A stretch of 64,000 nucleotides of DNA, taken from the NCBI RefSeq assembly GCF_003711515.1, contig NW_021167083.1:1252481-1316480 (forward strand). The letters run 5' to 3'. The position numbers and the translations under genes are program-made. The notes below the pieces were generated by a model that was not told the DNA's origin, ran no database searches, and saw only the letters and a program-made list of their open reading frames with translations. The DNA comes from Sodiomyces alkalinus F11 (lineage: Eukaryota > Ascomycota > Sordariomycetes > Glomerellales > Plectosphaerellaceae). Each line of letters begins with the position of its first letter. Position 1 is the first letter of the stretch. Of this stretch, positions 46,919 to 58,904 are shown piece after piece.

Positions 46919-49900
46919 TCAGATCTTCCCCTTGTTCGCCTCAACCAGCTCTGCCGCCGCACCGCCAATGGCAAGCTTGCCCGTTTCCTTCACCTTGATC
47001 TGGAAGATGACCTTGTTGCCCTCGCGCCACATCTCCGTCACGAGCGTCTGTCCCGGGATGACGGTGCCGGCGAAGCGGACCTTGATGTTCCGGAACGCAC
47101 CGAAGCGCTCGTAGACGGCCTTACCGGCGAAGCCGAATGTGCACAGGCCGTGGAGGATGGGTGCCTTGAAGCCGCCCATCTTGGCGAAAGAGGGGTCGAT
47201 GTGGAGGGGGCTGGACGGGGGAAAGAAGATGAAAATTAGCAATCGTTGGATGAGAGAAGTGGGTGAGAAATAGAAGTACAAAAAGAAAAAAAGAAAAGAA
47301 AAGAAAAGAACAAGGGGCCTCTCTACTCACTTGAAATCACCGCTCAGTCGGTACAGGGCGGCCTGTTCCTCGCTAGTCCGCTCCTCAACAACAACGTCCG
47401 GCTGGCGCGAAGGCGGCTTGTTCGGCGCCGTGCTGGCGCCGCGATCACGGGGCTTGCTCTGGCCGCCGAATCCGCCGCAGCCGCGCAGGAAGACGGTCAC
47501 CTCGTTGTAGAAGACCTCCTCACCCGTGTCGGCAATGACGGTGGTGACCCCGTTCTTGGCGATGGCGGCGTTGCCCTTGTCGACGACCTCGAGCAGGCGG
47601 GCGCGCGACACGAGCTTGGCCTCGGTGGGGATGGGGTATTTCTTGATCTCGAGGTACTGCTCCCCGTGGAGGAGCATCATGGGGGAGAAGTTGGGAAGGA
47701 TGTCGTCGTAGTTGTAAGGGGTCTCGACGTTGAAAGGAGGGATGACGCCCCAGGTGGGGATCACCTGGAAGTCGTCGGCGCCCTCGAAGACGTATTTCAG
47801 CTCGGTGCGCTTCGCGCCTATACCTAGGTTGTAGAGCATCACATCACGGTCCGTGTAGACGAACTCGGTCGGCTTGGGTTCCGCCTTGATGGCAGCGTCG
47901 ATGGCGGCGAGGTAGTTCGCACCGTCGTGGTCCGAAGAGGATGCTTGAGTCTACAGATGCATTTGCAAAAAGACAAGCGGGTTAACTAAATTGTGCTTCA
48001 TTTGCGATTCCGCTTACATCCGTCTAACTTATTTGATACATGCATGGTTCATTCTGTAACAACAAAAAAAGAAGAACAAGATAACGTGCTCATACCTGCT
48101 TCTGGCTCCTGTTCTCCATGTTCGCCATGACCTTCTTGAGACCGTCCTGCGGCGTCTCGGGATGATCGGCCCGGCCGTCCTCGAAGTCCCGGATCTTTCC
48201 CCAGTACTTGAGCACCTCCTCGGGGGTCAACGGCACATCGACGGGGAAGCCGTGGCCACCAGTCCTCTGCCACCTGGTCTGACCGACCCAGGCGCTGCCC
48301 ACCTCGTAGAGACCGCCAGTGGGCTTCTTGGGCACCTGATCACTGCACAGAGCGAGAACAATAGGCGCAATGTACTCGGGCTTGAAAGCCTGGACCATTT
48401 CCTCGGGCATGATGGTCCGGGTCATGGCTGTGCCTGCGTTGGGAGCGATGGTGTTGACATAGATGTTGTACTTGGCGCCCTCGAGAGCCAGAGAGCGAGA
48501 GAGCCCTAGGATACCGCATTTCTATATGACATTTGTCAGTCGGGGTCGGGAGGGGGACATGGAGGGGGACATGGAAGGGATGTATGGGACTAACCGCGGC
48601 GGCGTAGTTGGCCTGTCCGAAGTTGCCATAGATACCACTGGTCGAAGTGGTGTTCACAACACGGCCGTACTTCTGCTTCAGGAAGTAAGGCCAAGCGGCC
48701 TTGGTAACCTTGTAGGTGCCGCGAAGGTGAACGTTCATGACGGGATCCCACAGGCTATCGTCCATGTTGTTAAAGGCCTTGTCGCGGAGAATGCCGGCAT
48801 TGTTGATCACGATATCGATGCGACCGAAGGCATCAATAGCGGCCTTCACAACGGCATCACCGTCCTCGGCCGAGGCCTTGACGCCCACAGCCTTGCCGCC
48901 CATCTTCTTGATCTCGTTGACAACATCGTCGGGATTGGCAAGGTCGTTGACGACGATCGAGGCACCGTGCTTGGCGAAAGCCAGGCAGTAAGCCCTTCCA
49001 ATGCTGTAGGGGTTGGCGGAAAAAAAAAAAGCCGTCAGCCAGATGCAATACACAGCAACTCCATCCAGGAATACTTACCCAGCTCCACCACCAGTGACGA
49101 GAGCGACACGACCGGTGAAGTCGAGCTTCTCGCCGGGGTCATTGGGGCCCATCTTCATGGACTCCTCGAGCAATGTCAGGAAGTCGTTGGGTCCCGAGGG
49201 GTACTGGGGATCGGAGAAGTCGGTCACGCGATCCCACTTCTTGATGATGGCACCGGGGGTGTAGGTCTCATCGGCCTTAAGGAGAAGGCCGCTGGAGCGC
49301 TCCCAACGCAGCTTGGCAACGTGGCCGCCGCCGACCTCGAAGATGGAGCCAGACTCGTCCGTGTTGTTCTTGTGGGCGAGGACAGCGACAAGGGGAACGA
49401 CCCACTCGGGCCTGAGGTTGTTGAGGACCTCGGGAGGCATAACCGTCTCGGTCATGCGGCTGGCGGCTATAGAAGAAGAAAGAAAAGAGAAAAATCAGCG
49501 GAGGGCCCGGGCGACAGGGACGGTAGGTAGCAAAGGACTTTGGGACTTACCAATAGGAGCAATGACGTTGCAGAGGATGTTGTACTTGGCGCCCTCCTTC
49601 GCTAGGGTTTCGGTGAAGCCGACCATGGCGAGTTTCGCGGCTAAATAGGAAGATTGATGATCAGCATCCATGTACCTGGTATGAAAAGAGAATCCACGGG
49701 ACAAAAGGCAGAGGCAGTAGTAGGCGCCAAGGAGATCTATCTAAAGCCCGCTTACCCGAGTAGTTGGTCTGACCGAAGCTACCAAAGAGACCAGCAGCCG
49801 AAGCGGTGTTGATGACGCGACCAAACTTTTGTTTCCTGAAATGCGGCCAGGCGGCACGAGTGCACTTGTAGGTGCCCCTGACGTGGACCTTGTTGATGAG

Positions 49901-50355
49901 GTCCCAGTCCTGGTCCTTCATGTTCTTGAAGCTGACGTCGCGGAGGATACCGGCGTTATTGATGAGGATGTCGATGCGGCCAAAGGCCTGGATGGCCGTG
50001 TAGATGATCTTGTCGCCATCTTCTACGGAATCGTAGTTGGCAACGGCCTTTCCGCCGGCAGCCTTGATTTCATTGACGACGACGTCGGCGGCCTGTAGAA
50101 GTAGAAGAAAAAAAGAAAGAATTAGTTTTTCTGTTTCGTCGTGGAATGGATTGCGGAGTGCACCGGAGGTGGTTCTTGTCAGGTTGGATCTCTTACCTTC
50201 GATGAGCCGCCCTCGCCCTTGAAGGAGACACCGAGGTCATTGACGACGACGCTGGCGCCACGGGACGCGAAGAAGAGAGCATAAGCCTTGCCGAGGCCAC
50301 CTCCGGCACCGGTGACGACAACCACCTGGCCGTCGAATCGCAGCTGTTCAGCCAT
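46919..50355 (-). CDS. FOX2: Peroxisomal multifunctional enzyme type 2 (FOX2): two 3-hydroxyacyl-CoA dehydrogenase domains and enoyl-CoA hydratase 2
   Basis: Eight exons: 50355-50197, 50092-49756, 49640-49551, 49466-49079, 49003-48595, 48521-48096, 47950-47331, 47210-46919, 906 residues. Domain A (~1-300) has [12 protein letters not shown] and catalytic Y164-x3-K168; domain B (~305-600) has TGGGAGIGRAYC and Y458-x3-K462; the C-terminal MaoC-type hydratase 2 domain has [15 protein letters not shown] with D808 and H813. It carries out hydration and the D-3-hydroxyacyl-CoA oxidation of fatty acid beta-oxidation in peroxisomes. The protein ends in GKI, a weak match to the PTS1 signal (SKL-like). 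Exon 5 uses a GTTAGT donor. Two CCTCGG cores upstream suggest fatty-acid control. Confidence 0.96.
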
Positions 50356-51704
50356 GGTTTCTGACGGACTGCGCGAGACTGCCCGTTATTGGGAGAAAGA
50401 CGAGAGAGATGTACGAGAGAGAAGAGAGAGAAGACCAAATACCACCAGAGGAAAAAGAGGTGAGAAATGGAGCCGGGGGGTATCTGATGGAGTGTGTGTG
50501 AGAGAGAGAGGGAGAGAGTGGGAGTGGGAGAGAAAGTCGTGAGGTAGGTGGACAAGTCAAAAAGTCGTCGGTAATTGAAGGTTTTAGATAGAAATGCACG
50601 TCGACCTCGGGCTAGTGTGCAATCGGACAAGTTCGGCGCAAGAGCCTTAGCATTTGAGGATGGATGTTTGAATGTGGGAGATTGATGGTGAACAGGTTAA
50701 AAGCAGACTATGGGGGAAGAGACCTGGGGGACGAAACTGGACACGACTACGACGACCACGACGACCACGACGAATGGAAGCCGAGGCAGCTTTCCCGCTC
50801 ACTTGAGCCGAACCCGAGCTCTCCACCCACTCCCCCTGCACGAGCTTTGGGGGGGACGTTCTTGGCATTTCACATGCCTGCCCCACCCGGGAGTGCGAGT
50901 CGGGATTACGTCATGTGAGCGGTACTGTGAAGCTCACCCAATCTGGAAATTGGACATCTTCATCATGTGACGTGCTTTCTACAAAGGACGAAATACATTA
51001 AGGTACAGTCCCATGATTTCCATCAATGGTAGTACCTTATGAAATCCAGTTGCAGCATTTTCATTCGAGGTCGACGAACTAAGGTACCTGTACCTTAGTG
51101 GGAACCAAAGTACCTTGTCTGGTCTTTTACTCCGCAGAGATGGAACATAAAATCGTTGGGTTTAGCGGAAGAAAACACATTGGAAAGAAGTTTTGATCCG
51201 GCAAATTTTGGCCATCCAAGGCCATTCACGGATTGCTACGTACCTTACTAATTAATACTTCGTACCTTAGGTACCTAGGTAGGAGAAGCACCTGAGACCG
51301 TACCAATCTATCCGATCCTCGGGCGCGACCATATGTGGTAGTACCGATAAGGCGATAGGATACCTTAGGTACCCCACATGTGCTGCTGGCTTGACCGACA
51401 ACGGACGGAACTCCGCAAACTTGAACCCCGCATTTCACCCCCGCAAACGGCAAACGGTTCTTTAGCCAAGCCACCGTGGGTACGGAGATGCAGTAGGTAC
51501 CTTAGGTATTTCCTCGCTCTGTCGCTCTGTCGCTCTGTCCCCCTATCCGGACGGAGCCCGGAACATGCGGTACTCCCCCGGTGGCTCCGTCTACTTTCGT
51601 CTCCCGATTCCGGCCCAGCCAGCCAGCCGTTGACCGGTTCATGCCCCATGAATAAGCTCCCGTAACACAACACAACATCACCATCGCAACAACAAAAGGC
51701 CACA
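50356..51704. promoter_or_regulatory. Divergent upstream region of FOX2 and the TDA10-type gene
   Basis: About 1.35 kb, no gene. The first ~200 bp are GA-rich on plus and so CT-rich on the FOX2 strand, typical of a fungal leader. CCTCGG occurs at 50605-50610 and its reverse complement CCGAGG at 50781-50786, about 250 and 430 bp before the FOX2 ATG. CCTCGG is the core recognised by the fatty-acid regulators FarA/FarB (CTF1 in Fusarium). GGTA-type words cluster at 51240-51290. Confidence 0.55.
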
Positions 51705-52601
51705 ATGTCTCCCTCAACCCCAACCAACCCGCCCCCCATCATAGACGACAAATCCCCCCTCTGCATCCCCTTCATCCTCACCCACCTCCAAGCCCACCTC
51801 ACCTCCCCACACCGCAACCGCCCCTTCCTCGTCGGCCTCAACGGCGTCCAGGGCATAGGCAAAACCACCCTCGTCCGCGCCCTCGCCACCGCCCTCGACT
51901 CCCAAGGCCACCCGACCCTGGTTCTGAGCATCGACGACCTCTACCTCCGCCACGCAGACCAACTCGCCCTCGCCGCCGCCCACCCGGAGAACCCCCTCCT
52001 CCAGCACCGCGGCCAGCCGGGGACCCACGACCTGCCCTTAGCCCGCCGCCTCTTCCACGACCTCCTCGCCCGCCGCCCCGCCCGCGTCCCCTCCTACGAC
52101 AAAGCCGCCTTCGCGGGCCAGGGCGACCGCGCCCCGTCCGCGTCCTGGCGCCCAGTCAACCCCCCCTTCGTCCACGTCGTCATTTTCGAAGGCTGGTGCG
52201 TCGGTTTCCGTGCCCTCCCCGACGCGGCCGCCGTGGAAGCACGCCGGGCGCGGCCCAGTCGCACCCTTGCTTCCCATGCGCTGCCGGACCTCCTCTTCGT
52301 GAATGATCGCCTGCGCGCCTACGACGACCTGACGGATCTCCTGGATGCCTTTGTTCATCTGGACGCGGAGGACGCGCGGTATGTCTACGACTGGCGGCGC
52401 GAGCAGGAGGCCGCCTTGCGCGCGGAGCGCGGTGCCGGCATGTCCGATGAGCAGGTCGTTCGCTTTGTCGACGGGTACTACCCTGCTTATGAGCTCTATG
52501 CCGACAACCTCCGCAAGGGCGTTTTCCCTGACCGCCCTGGACGCCAGCTGCGTATTGTTGTGGGGAAGGATAGGAAGGTGAGGCAGAGCCATGTCCAATA
52601 G
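51705..52601 (+). CDS. TDA10-type P-loop kinase (glycerate kinase-like)
   Basis: A single exon of 298 residues. The Walker A motif GVQGIGKTT is at ~47-55, followed by LSIDDLYL (~76-83), the family's conserved Asp-Asp motif, then PSYDKAAFAGQGDR and VIFEGWCVGF. The end FVDGYYPAYELY is also typical. Yeast Tda10 (YGR205w) and plant glycerate 3-kinase share this fold; the fungal substrate is not established, so glycerate kinase is only suggested. The gene is divergent from FOX2. Confidence 0.88.
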   Translation: MSPSTPTNPPPIIDDKSPLCIPFILTHLQAHLTSPHRNRPFLVGLNGVQGIGKTTLVRALATALDSQGHPTLVLSIDDLYLRHADQLALAAAHPENPLLQHRGQPGTHDLPLARRLFHDLLARRPARVPSYDKAAFAGQGDRAPSASWRPVNPPFVHVVIFEGWCVGFRALPDAAAVEARRARPSRTLASHALPDLLFVNDRLRAYDDLTDLLDAFVHLDAEDARYVYDWRREQEAALRAERGAGMSDEQVVRFVDGYYPAYELYADNLRKGVFPDRPGRQLRIVVGKDRKVRQSHVQ

Positions 52602-52866
52602 AGCCTACAAAGTGGGTAGATGCTCGGCGAATCATCTGCTTGGAAGAAACGAGGGAATCCTCTGTAGCAACATCATATCGTCGCCATTGCTCTAGTTTTG
52701 TGTCATAAGAAAGAAGACAAAAAGAAGAATAATAATAAAAACCCCATGTATCAATGATAGATACCAGACGCCGTCCCGTCAGTCATGACCATCGTAAAGC
52801 CATATCAAATCGTGTCGAACTGCGCAGAAGAACACTGAGTATGATCTTGTTCCAAACTTCTTTTGT

Positions 52867-54558
52867 TCAAATTCCCTTCCCGGCGAGCATGTCTTCACCT
52901 TTATGCTTGATCTCGCCGAGCCTCTTATTGATATCCTCAGTCCGCAGACGGACCGACTCCTCGCGACGGGCGATCTCGTCCTCAAACGACTGCACCGTGG
53001 CCCGCTTCCCTTGCCGAGCCTCCTTGAGTTTCTGCGCCACGACGCCGAACTGCTCCAGGAACCAGTCGCCCGAGCGCTCCCAGTCCTGCAAGCTCATCTG
53101 CGTGAAGAACTGCCTCTGTTCCTCGCCGCCCCTGCTTCGGAAGTGCGCCAGCTTCTCGGGGAGGCTCTCGCCGACCGAGACGCCGTTGGCGGCGGCTCCG
53201 CCGGGAGCGACTTGCACCGGATGAAGGTCAAAGGGCTGGGTTTTCAGTTCGGAGTAGCTCATCTGCATGAGCGCCTGGTCCTCGTAGTCGCAACTGTCGC
53301 GCGTCCGCTTCTTGATGCTCTGGGCAATTTTGTCGGCCAGGCTCAGGCTCCCCGTGCGCAACCGCGGAGAGCTGTCGAGAAAGCCGTCTGCCCCCCGGGT
53401 CGTCCTTTCTGTCTTGGTCTTGGCGCGAGGCGTGCCCCGGTCGTCCTCGTCGTGGTCGTCGTCATTCTCGCCCATGTCGCCCATGTCGCTCACTGGATAG
53501 TCGCTGCGGAGGTCGCCTTCCAGTGCGTCGCGGCGGCGGACGATGGCGGTGTGTTGGGGCTCTCTCGGCTGCTCCTCGTACGTCGTGAAGCCGCGCGAGA
53601 ATCGGTTGAGCGTGGGCGATGATGGCCGGCCGTTCACTTGCATCCCAGTAGTTTCTTCGTTCCCGACGACATATGGCCTCCTAAGGCCTGCGTCGTGGAT
53701 CGCAAGTTTGACTGGGTGCCTCTTAGGCGAAGACAAGAACCCAATGGCCTCATTGGGAAAAGTCCCGTTTTGTTGCCATGTCGAACCGGTCTGCCTAGTA
53801 TTGTGTAGACCTTGGTACGTGGTAGTGCTGTGTCCGTATCGGGGTTCGACCACATCCAAGGGATCATCGATGCCCCGAGCAAGCGGGGGAGGGGTCGTGC
53901 TATCGCGATAGACATCCCCAGCGGCGTGCATTGTTGGAGGGATATTTGCGTGTCCGTGTCCGTGTCCGTGTCCGTGCCCGTGTCGGGTCGAGTACTGCCT
54001 ATCAATCCGCGGTTCGGCGTTTGATTTTGGCGAGTCGAAAGGCGTTGCCAAGTTGGAAGGTAAGGAGGGAGACCAGATGCCAGGCTCTTTCTCCACCGAG
54101 TTGCTGCGCCGTCGACGCGCGGTTGATGGTGCATGCTGAGGGTTGGGAAGAGCCAGGGAGGGAGGCGACCCGAGCGGAGGCATGCTTGCATTGCTAGGTT
54201 GCCGCAGGTGGTGCAAGCCTGGTCCTGGCCCGCGCTGAGGCGACGGCTTGGGGAGGGGAATCTTGGCCGCTTCGGCTATAGACAGGCGAGTGTTGGGGTT
54301 AGATGCTGGGGGATAGTATGTCGTTGTCGTTGCGGTTGCGGTTGGGGGGATGTCGTCCCTCTCCCTCTGCTGACGGGCAACGGTTTTAGGGTTGTTGTTT
54401 TGTTGCAAGGCGTTTGGTTCGGGTTCGGACGAGCCACGGACATATTGTGCCAATCTTCCAAAGTTGTTGTTGTTGTTGGGAGGCATTGTGCGTGTCGGTA
54501 CTGGGGTCGCCTGGCGAGGTGCTGAAGGGACAGTGAGTGGCCGGACAGGAGCCGGCAT
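52867..54558 (-). CDS. ECM11-domain protein (synaptonemal complex/meiosis family)
   Basis: A single open frame of 563 residues. Residues 1-460 are low complexity: a poly-Asn run (~28-32), Pro/Ser-rich parts and an (HG)n tract (~195-205) coded by an imperfect hexamer repeat. The C-terminal ~80 residues match the Ecm11 domain: FFTQMSLQDWERSGDWFLEQF (from ~F484), then a charged coiled coil to the end. In yeast, Ecm11 with Gmc2 loads at the central element and promotes synaptonemal complex assembly; it is SUMOylated. Role in this fungus is inferred from the domain. The start could also be Met 25. A downstream in-frame exon was not sought further, since the domain ends at the stop. Confidence 0.8.
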   Translation of the reverse strand: MPAPVRPLTVPSAPRQATPVPTRTMPPNNNNNFGRLAQYVRGSSEPEPNALQQNNNPKTVARQQRERDDIPPTATATTTTYYPPASNPNTRLSIAEAAKIPLPKPSPQRGPGPGLHHLRQPSNASMPPLGSPPSLALPNPQHAPSTARRRRSNSVEKEPGIWSPSLPSNLATPFDSPKSNAEPRIDRQYSTRHGHGHGHGHGHANIPPTMHAAGDVYRDSTTPPPLARGIDDPLDVVEPRYGHSTTTYQGLHNTRQTGSTWQQNGTFPNEAIGFLSSPKRHPVKLAIHDAGLRRPYVVGNEETTGMQVNGRPSSPTLNRFSRGFTTYEEQPREPQHTAIVRRRDALEGDLRSDYPVSDMGDMGENDDDHDEDDRGTPRAKTKTERTTRGADGFLDSSPRLRTGSLSLADKIAQSIKKRTRDSCDYEDQALMQMSYSELKTQPFDLHPVQVAPGGAAANGVSVGESLPEKLAHFRSRGGEEQRQFFTQMSLQDWERSGDWFLEQFGVVAQKLKEARQGKRATVQSFEDEIARREESVRLRTEDINKRLGEIKHKGEDMLAGKGI

Positions 54559-55555
54559 CCAGACAAGACGAGATGTTGAAAGGTGGTCGAAATCAACACA
54601 ACCCTAGACCGCCAAGTGAATTAGAGGTCGGGTGAATGCAAGGGTGGAATACTGCTGGAAGCATTATAAAAAGGGGGAGAATAAAATACGGGGATCAGTT
54701 GTGATTGTCTGATTTTTGGCGCCTTTTTGTAGGCAAGACGCAATAAAAGAAGTGGGAAAAAAGGAGGAACGGAAAAAGAGAAAAAGAAAAAAAAGTGTTG
54801 GCCCTGAGATTTGGTTCCAATCGGTCTACGTTGGGCGTCGTCGCGTTGGCTGGGAAGGTGCAACCCGTGTTGGTAGATTCGGTATAGTAATACCGCGAGG
54901 TCATGTGAAATGTGGAGATGAAATGCCTTTTGTGACGGGCCGAAAGTAAGACAGTGCCATTACCTATTTTAAGCTGTTGTTTATGCACTGTGCTCGATCC
55001 CTCTCCCACTATTTATCCGCCACCACCACCCGTCTCACTTCTAGCTGCAAGGCAGACTTGGAAATAATTACTATAGATGTGCCTTACGTCCTCTCACTTC
55101 GTATCTCACTTGAAGCCCATTCGTCTTAGGTACTTTTTCAAACTCGATTCCTATCTCAGGTTCATCATTTGTCCCCATCTACTGCACCCCTCCTCCCATC
55201 CACCCGGATAAGCTTTTGTTCACGATAATATTCTCCCCTCTAGACTCCCTCTGGGCTAGCTCCTGGGACCGGGATCGCCGACATCTCAGACATCTCGTCA
55301 CGTCTGATCAAGTCAAACACCCCCCTCGATTCCGCCAACCTCCTAACTTGCCTTCGAACTACCTCTAAATGGCGCCGAACCTCCCGCCCGCACCACACCC
55401 CCCAACCACATCCCATCGCAGCTGCGGCGTTTCATATTACTACCCCTGACTGCCATTACCCGCCCTCCCTTCTTCTTCCTTTTCTCTTTTGATTATGTCT
55501 CTCACCAAGCAACTCATCGCCGCCCAACCCGTTATGTCATGTACCGTAGACCCCT
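54559..55555. other. Intergenic: 5' region of the ECM11-domain gene and 3' region of MTR10
   Basis: About 1 kb, no gene seen. The left half is purine-rich on plus (54750-54800), so CT-rich on the ECM11 strand, as expected for a leader. Both neighbours run on minus. Confidence 0.5.
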
Positions 55556-58500
55556 TTAGCGGTTGAAGCGGAAGCGGTCCGCCTCGAGCTGACCAAGCCC
55601 GTCACGAGGAGCCACATACCGTCGTCGATACGTGTTCGTAAAGTCCTGGAGCAGCGCCCTCACCTGCCGCATGCTGCCGGGGTCGGCCCCGATGCGCTCC
55701 TTAATTTTCGTCATCAGCCGGTTCGCCTCCGCCGGGCTGACCGTGCCCTGCGGGAGGAGCTGCAGCGTCCGCTCCACCCACGCCGTCGTCTCCGTCGGGA
55801 GCAGCTCGAACATCGCCAGCAGCACGCCACTACCGTCCGCAAAGCAGTCCCGGGGGAACGTGATCATCATGCCGGCCATGACCTGTTTCACCAGCTTCTC
55901 GCCGTGGCTGGCGAGCAGCGCCCTGATGATCGTCCGGATCTGCGCCGCCACGTCCGCCGGCAGCGCGTCTGACGTCGCCGGGTTATCCCCCCCGTACGTG
56001 AGGAGGTCCCGGAGGAAGTGGAGCGTGGCCGACAAGGGGTCCCGTTGCTCGAGCGTCAGCGCGTAGATGGACGCCTCGAATATGGGCCCCAGAAGCTCCG
56101 ACGGCACGAGCCGGTGCGGGTAGTAAAGCAGAGCGTCGATGAGGAGGCGGAAGAAGTCCTCGATGACATCCGGCAGCTCGCTTGGCTGGATTTCGTTCAG
56201 GACCCGCAAGAACGTCGTCGCCTGCGCTTCGAAGAAGGCATATATGCTCTGCGTGATGGACTGGTCCACGTGCTCGCGGTCTTCCGAGAACTCCCTCAGA
56301 ATCGCCGCCGTGACCCAGAGAAACGCGCCTTGCCTCGATGCCGCAAACCCGCTCGCCAGCTTGTTGGCAAGCTCGGGGAGGAGAGGTGTCATGGCTGTCC
56401 TGTTGGAGATGATCATGTACCGCCAACAACGGCAGATGCGCTCGCAGATGGGCACAAAGTCGAGGAAGTTCTCCACAATCGTGGCGAGCACCGGGAACAC
56501 TTCTTGCCAGTACTTCACAGCCGGGTTCTCCGTGCCAGGCGCCGAGTACGGTTTGACTGTCTGGACGAATATTGTGATCAATTGGACATGATCTGAACAA
56601 GTCCCGTTCGTTAGCAGAAAGATAAAACACAAAGAAACTCTCATCACTTCGTCATCTCGAAAGAAGACCCATCGACTTACCAGCGACAGCCACTTTGCCG
56701 TCATCGTCCGAGGCATTGTTGGCCTTATTCATTAGCCTCTGCACGAGGGGATCGCAGTAAAGCTTGAGGAGCTTGTAAAGTTCGGTTGGGGGCTGAGCCG
56801 CCACGACACTCGCCACGCCCTCGGTAATCTCCTCCTGACTCAGGTCCGGGAGCTTATCGAGGATCTGGTCGTAAAAGGTTTGCAACTGCAAGACCTGACC
56901 GCTCAGGAGCTCCTTGCAGTCGGTGCAGAAATACTTGATGGCCATGGCCGCCGCGCGGATAACTTCCTTAGAGTCAGTCTGGAAGGCCGAGACGATGTAG
57001 TTGAACTGCGGCTCGAGGTACTCGCGGTGAGCTGCCGTCCATTCGGTGTACCGGCCCAGGACCATGATGGTGGCGAACCGGAGCTTCTCGTGATTCGGTA
57101 TGGCCACAAGCAGGGGCATCAGCTGCGGCAAGACGATGCTCTCGTCCGGGGGCACCATCTGACCCATGGCTCTCATGGCGAACAGGGGGGCCTCGAGCTC
57201 CTGCCAATGCGGCACGACCCCTGGGTGGCTCGTGGCCGTACTCCTCTCCGCCGACCACTTGTTGATTGTCGCCAGGACCTTGCTTAGGCAGTCTGTGACG
57301 CCCATGACGGCGCAGGCGTCCTTGAGCGTGTCACCCATCCGGTGTCTGAACTCTCGGAACCTCTCCTCTGCTTCGCGGTCACCCTCGAAAAGATCGTTTT
57401 CGTCGCCCGAGGAGCTCTTCGGATACTGAAGGTGCTTGAATAGAGCATTCACCAGCCTCGAGTAGACGTCCACGAACTGGACCCTCGCCTCCATGTACCT
57501 CTCGATGACGAGGTACTGCTTGAGCTCATACCAGAAGTCGAAGGTGTGTTCGATCACGTCGCGATTCTCATCCCGCATCGCGCACTCGAGAACCACGTCG
57601 ACGAGGGGCCCAAAGTGGCCGGGCTCCCGTACAACTGCCACCACCCAGGCCTCGGCCGCCGAGGCAAAAACCTTGGTTAGTGCTTGGTAGGCTTCTGTGT
57701 CTTCTTCGGCGATAACCTTGTCGAGTCCGGATCGGAGTCGCAGAATCCTTGGCAAGAGAACCTGAATGATGTCCTGATTATCATCCACCTCCCTGGTTTC
57801 TTTCAGAATCGTGCACACCGTCTCGGCGGCCTCCCTGAATGCCGAGTCACCAATTACGCCAGCGAAAACAACATCACAAAGTGGCGATCCCACAATCGTG
57901 CTCACGGGCACTTCACGCAGCCAAGACGTAATGCATTCCATGAGCAAGGGGTCGTCGGCAGGTTTAGCTGCAGCAATCATTGTTAGCACATCGACCACCG
58001 TCAAGAAGAGGGGGGGGAAGGGGGGGGGGGGGTTGACAGCAGATAACTGGCACTCACCCGACGCTTGCGCGTAATTAACGAGTAGCTGCACCACCTGGTC
58101 TGCATTATCGCTGAGGAGCTCCTTGGTCCTCTGAGATAGCTCTTCTTCCTGCCATTGCGTATTAGAACGTGATCCGTGATGGGTGGTGTGTCTGGCTTGG
58201 GAAGCTCTGTCGAGAGAACCGGTACAACAGCCGACGTACTGAAAGAGTGATTTTGCGGCCTTCGGTCACTTCCTCGGGAAGAACGCGCAAGAAGTCAAGG
58301 ACGGCGGCATGACTCTCGGGGCCCTGAAGTGCCGAAACGACAACAGGAAGGACGTCCTTCCATTCCTTCATGTGTATAGCCAGGACAGCCAAGCATACGC
58401 AGAGCTGCACCCTGATCGGGCGCATACCGGCCGCATAATGCTTCAGTAGGAGCAGGAGTTGGTCCCTGAGCGCGAGAAGCTCCGAGTCGGGAATGTCGGT

Positions 58501-58904
58501 CGATAAATCGTATGTGAGCTGCGAGCGAGTTGATCAGTAAATGAGATTCTTCTCCCGAAAAAGAGCTAGAGGGAGTGCCTTTCTTCCGGCTCAGACCTTC
58601 CCCCGTAGTGTGGTTGCAGCAAACAGCTTGGCCTCCGCATCGGCCTCGGACTGCAGGATTCCGATCACAAGTGTCCATGCGTCTTTCTATTCCGGTGCTC
58701 AAGTCAGTCATGCAGATTCGTAGTGTAGCAGCCAGGGAGACCAGTGTCAACAGGGGGTAAGGGTAGATGTCTAACCGATTTCTGGAAGCGCTCGAGGTAC
58801 TCATGTGCCTGCTTCTTCGCTTCCCGATCAGCGCCGCGCATGGCGACCACGGCCTGGAGGACATGGCTCGGCGTGTACGATGTTGGAGCGCCGTTCGCAG
58901 CCAT
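55556..58904 (-). CDS. MTR10: Nuclear import receptor MTR10 / transportin-SR (TNPO3) homologue
   Basis: Six exons: 58904-58776, 58686-58597, 58518-58240, 58148-58058, 57967-56681, 56592-55556, 970 residues, normal for the family. The start MAANGAPTSYTPSHVLQAV and KDAWTLVIGILQSEADAEAKLFAATTLRGK form the importin-beta N-terminal region; the rest is HEAT-type helices, including LLVNYAQAS joined to AKPADDPLLMECITSWL and the terminal helices ending DRFRFNR. It imports SR-type and mRNA-binding proteins (Npl3 in yeast) with Ran. Donors at exons 1 and 2 are weak (GTTAGA, GTCTGA). Intron 4 contains long G runs on plus, giving a polypyrimidine tract in the transcript. It is divergent from SmE. Confidence 0.95.

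Noticed and set aside
48463..49530. 355-codon plus ORF opposite FOX2
   Set aside because: It crosses FOX2 introns without splicing and has no recognisable domain; FOX2 exons explain the DNA.
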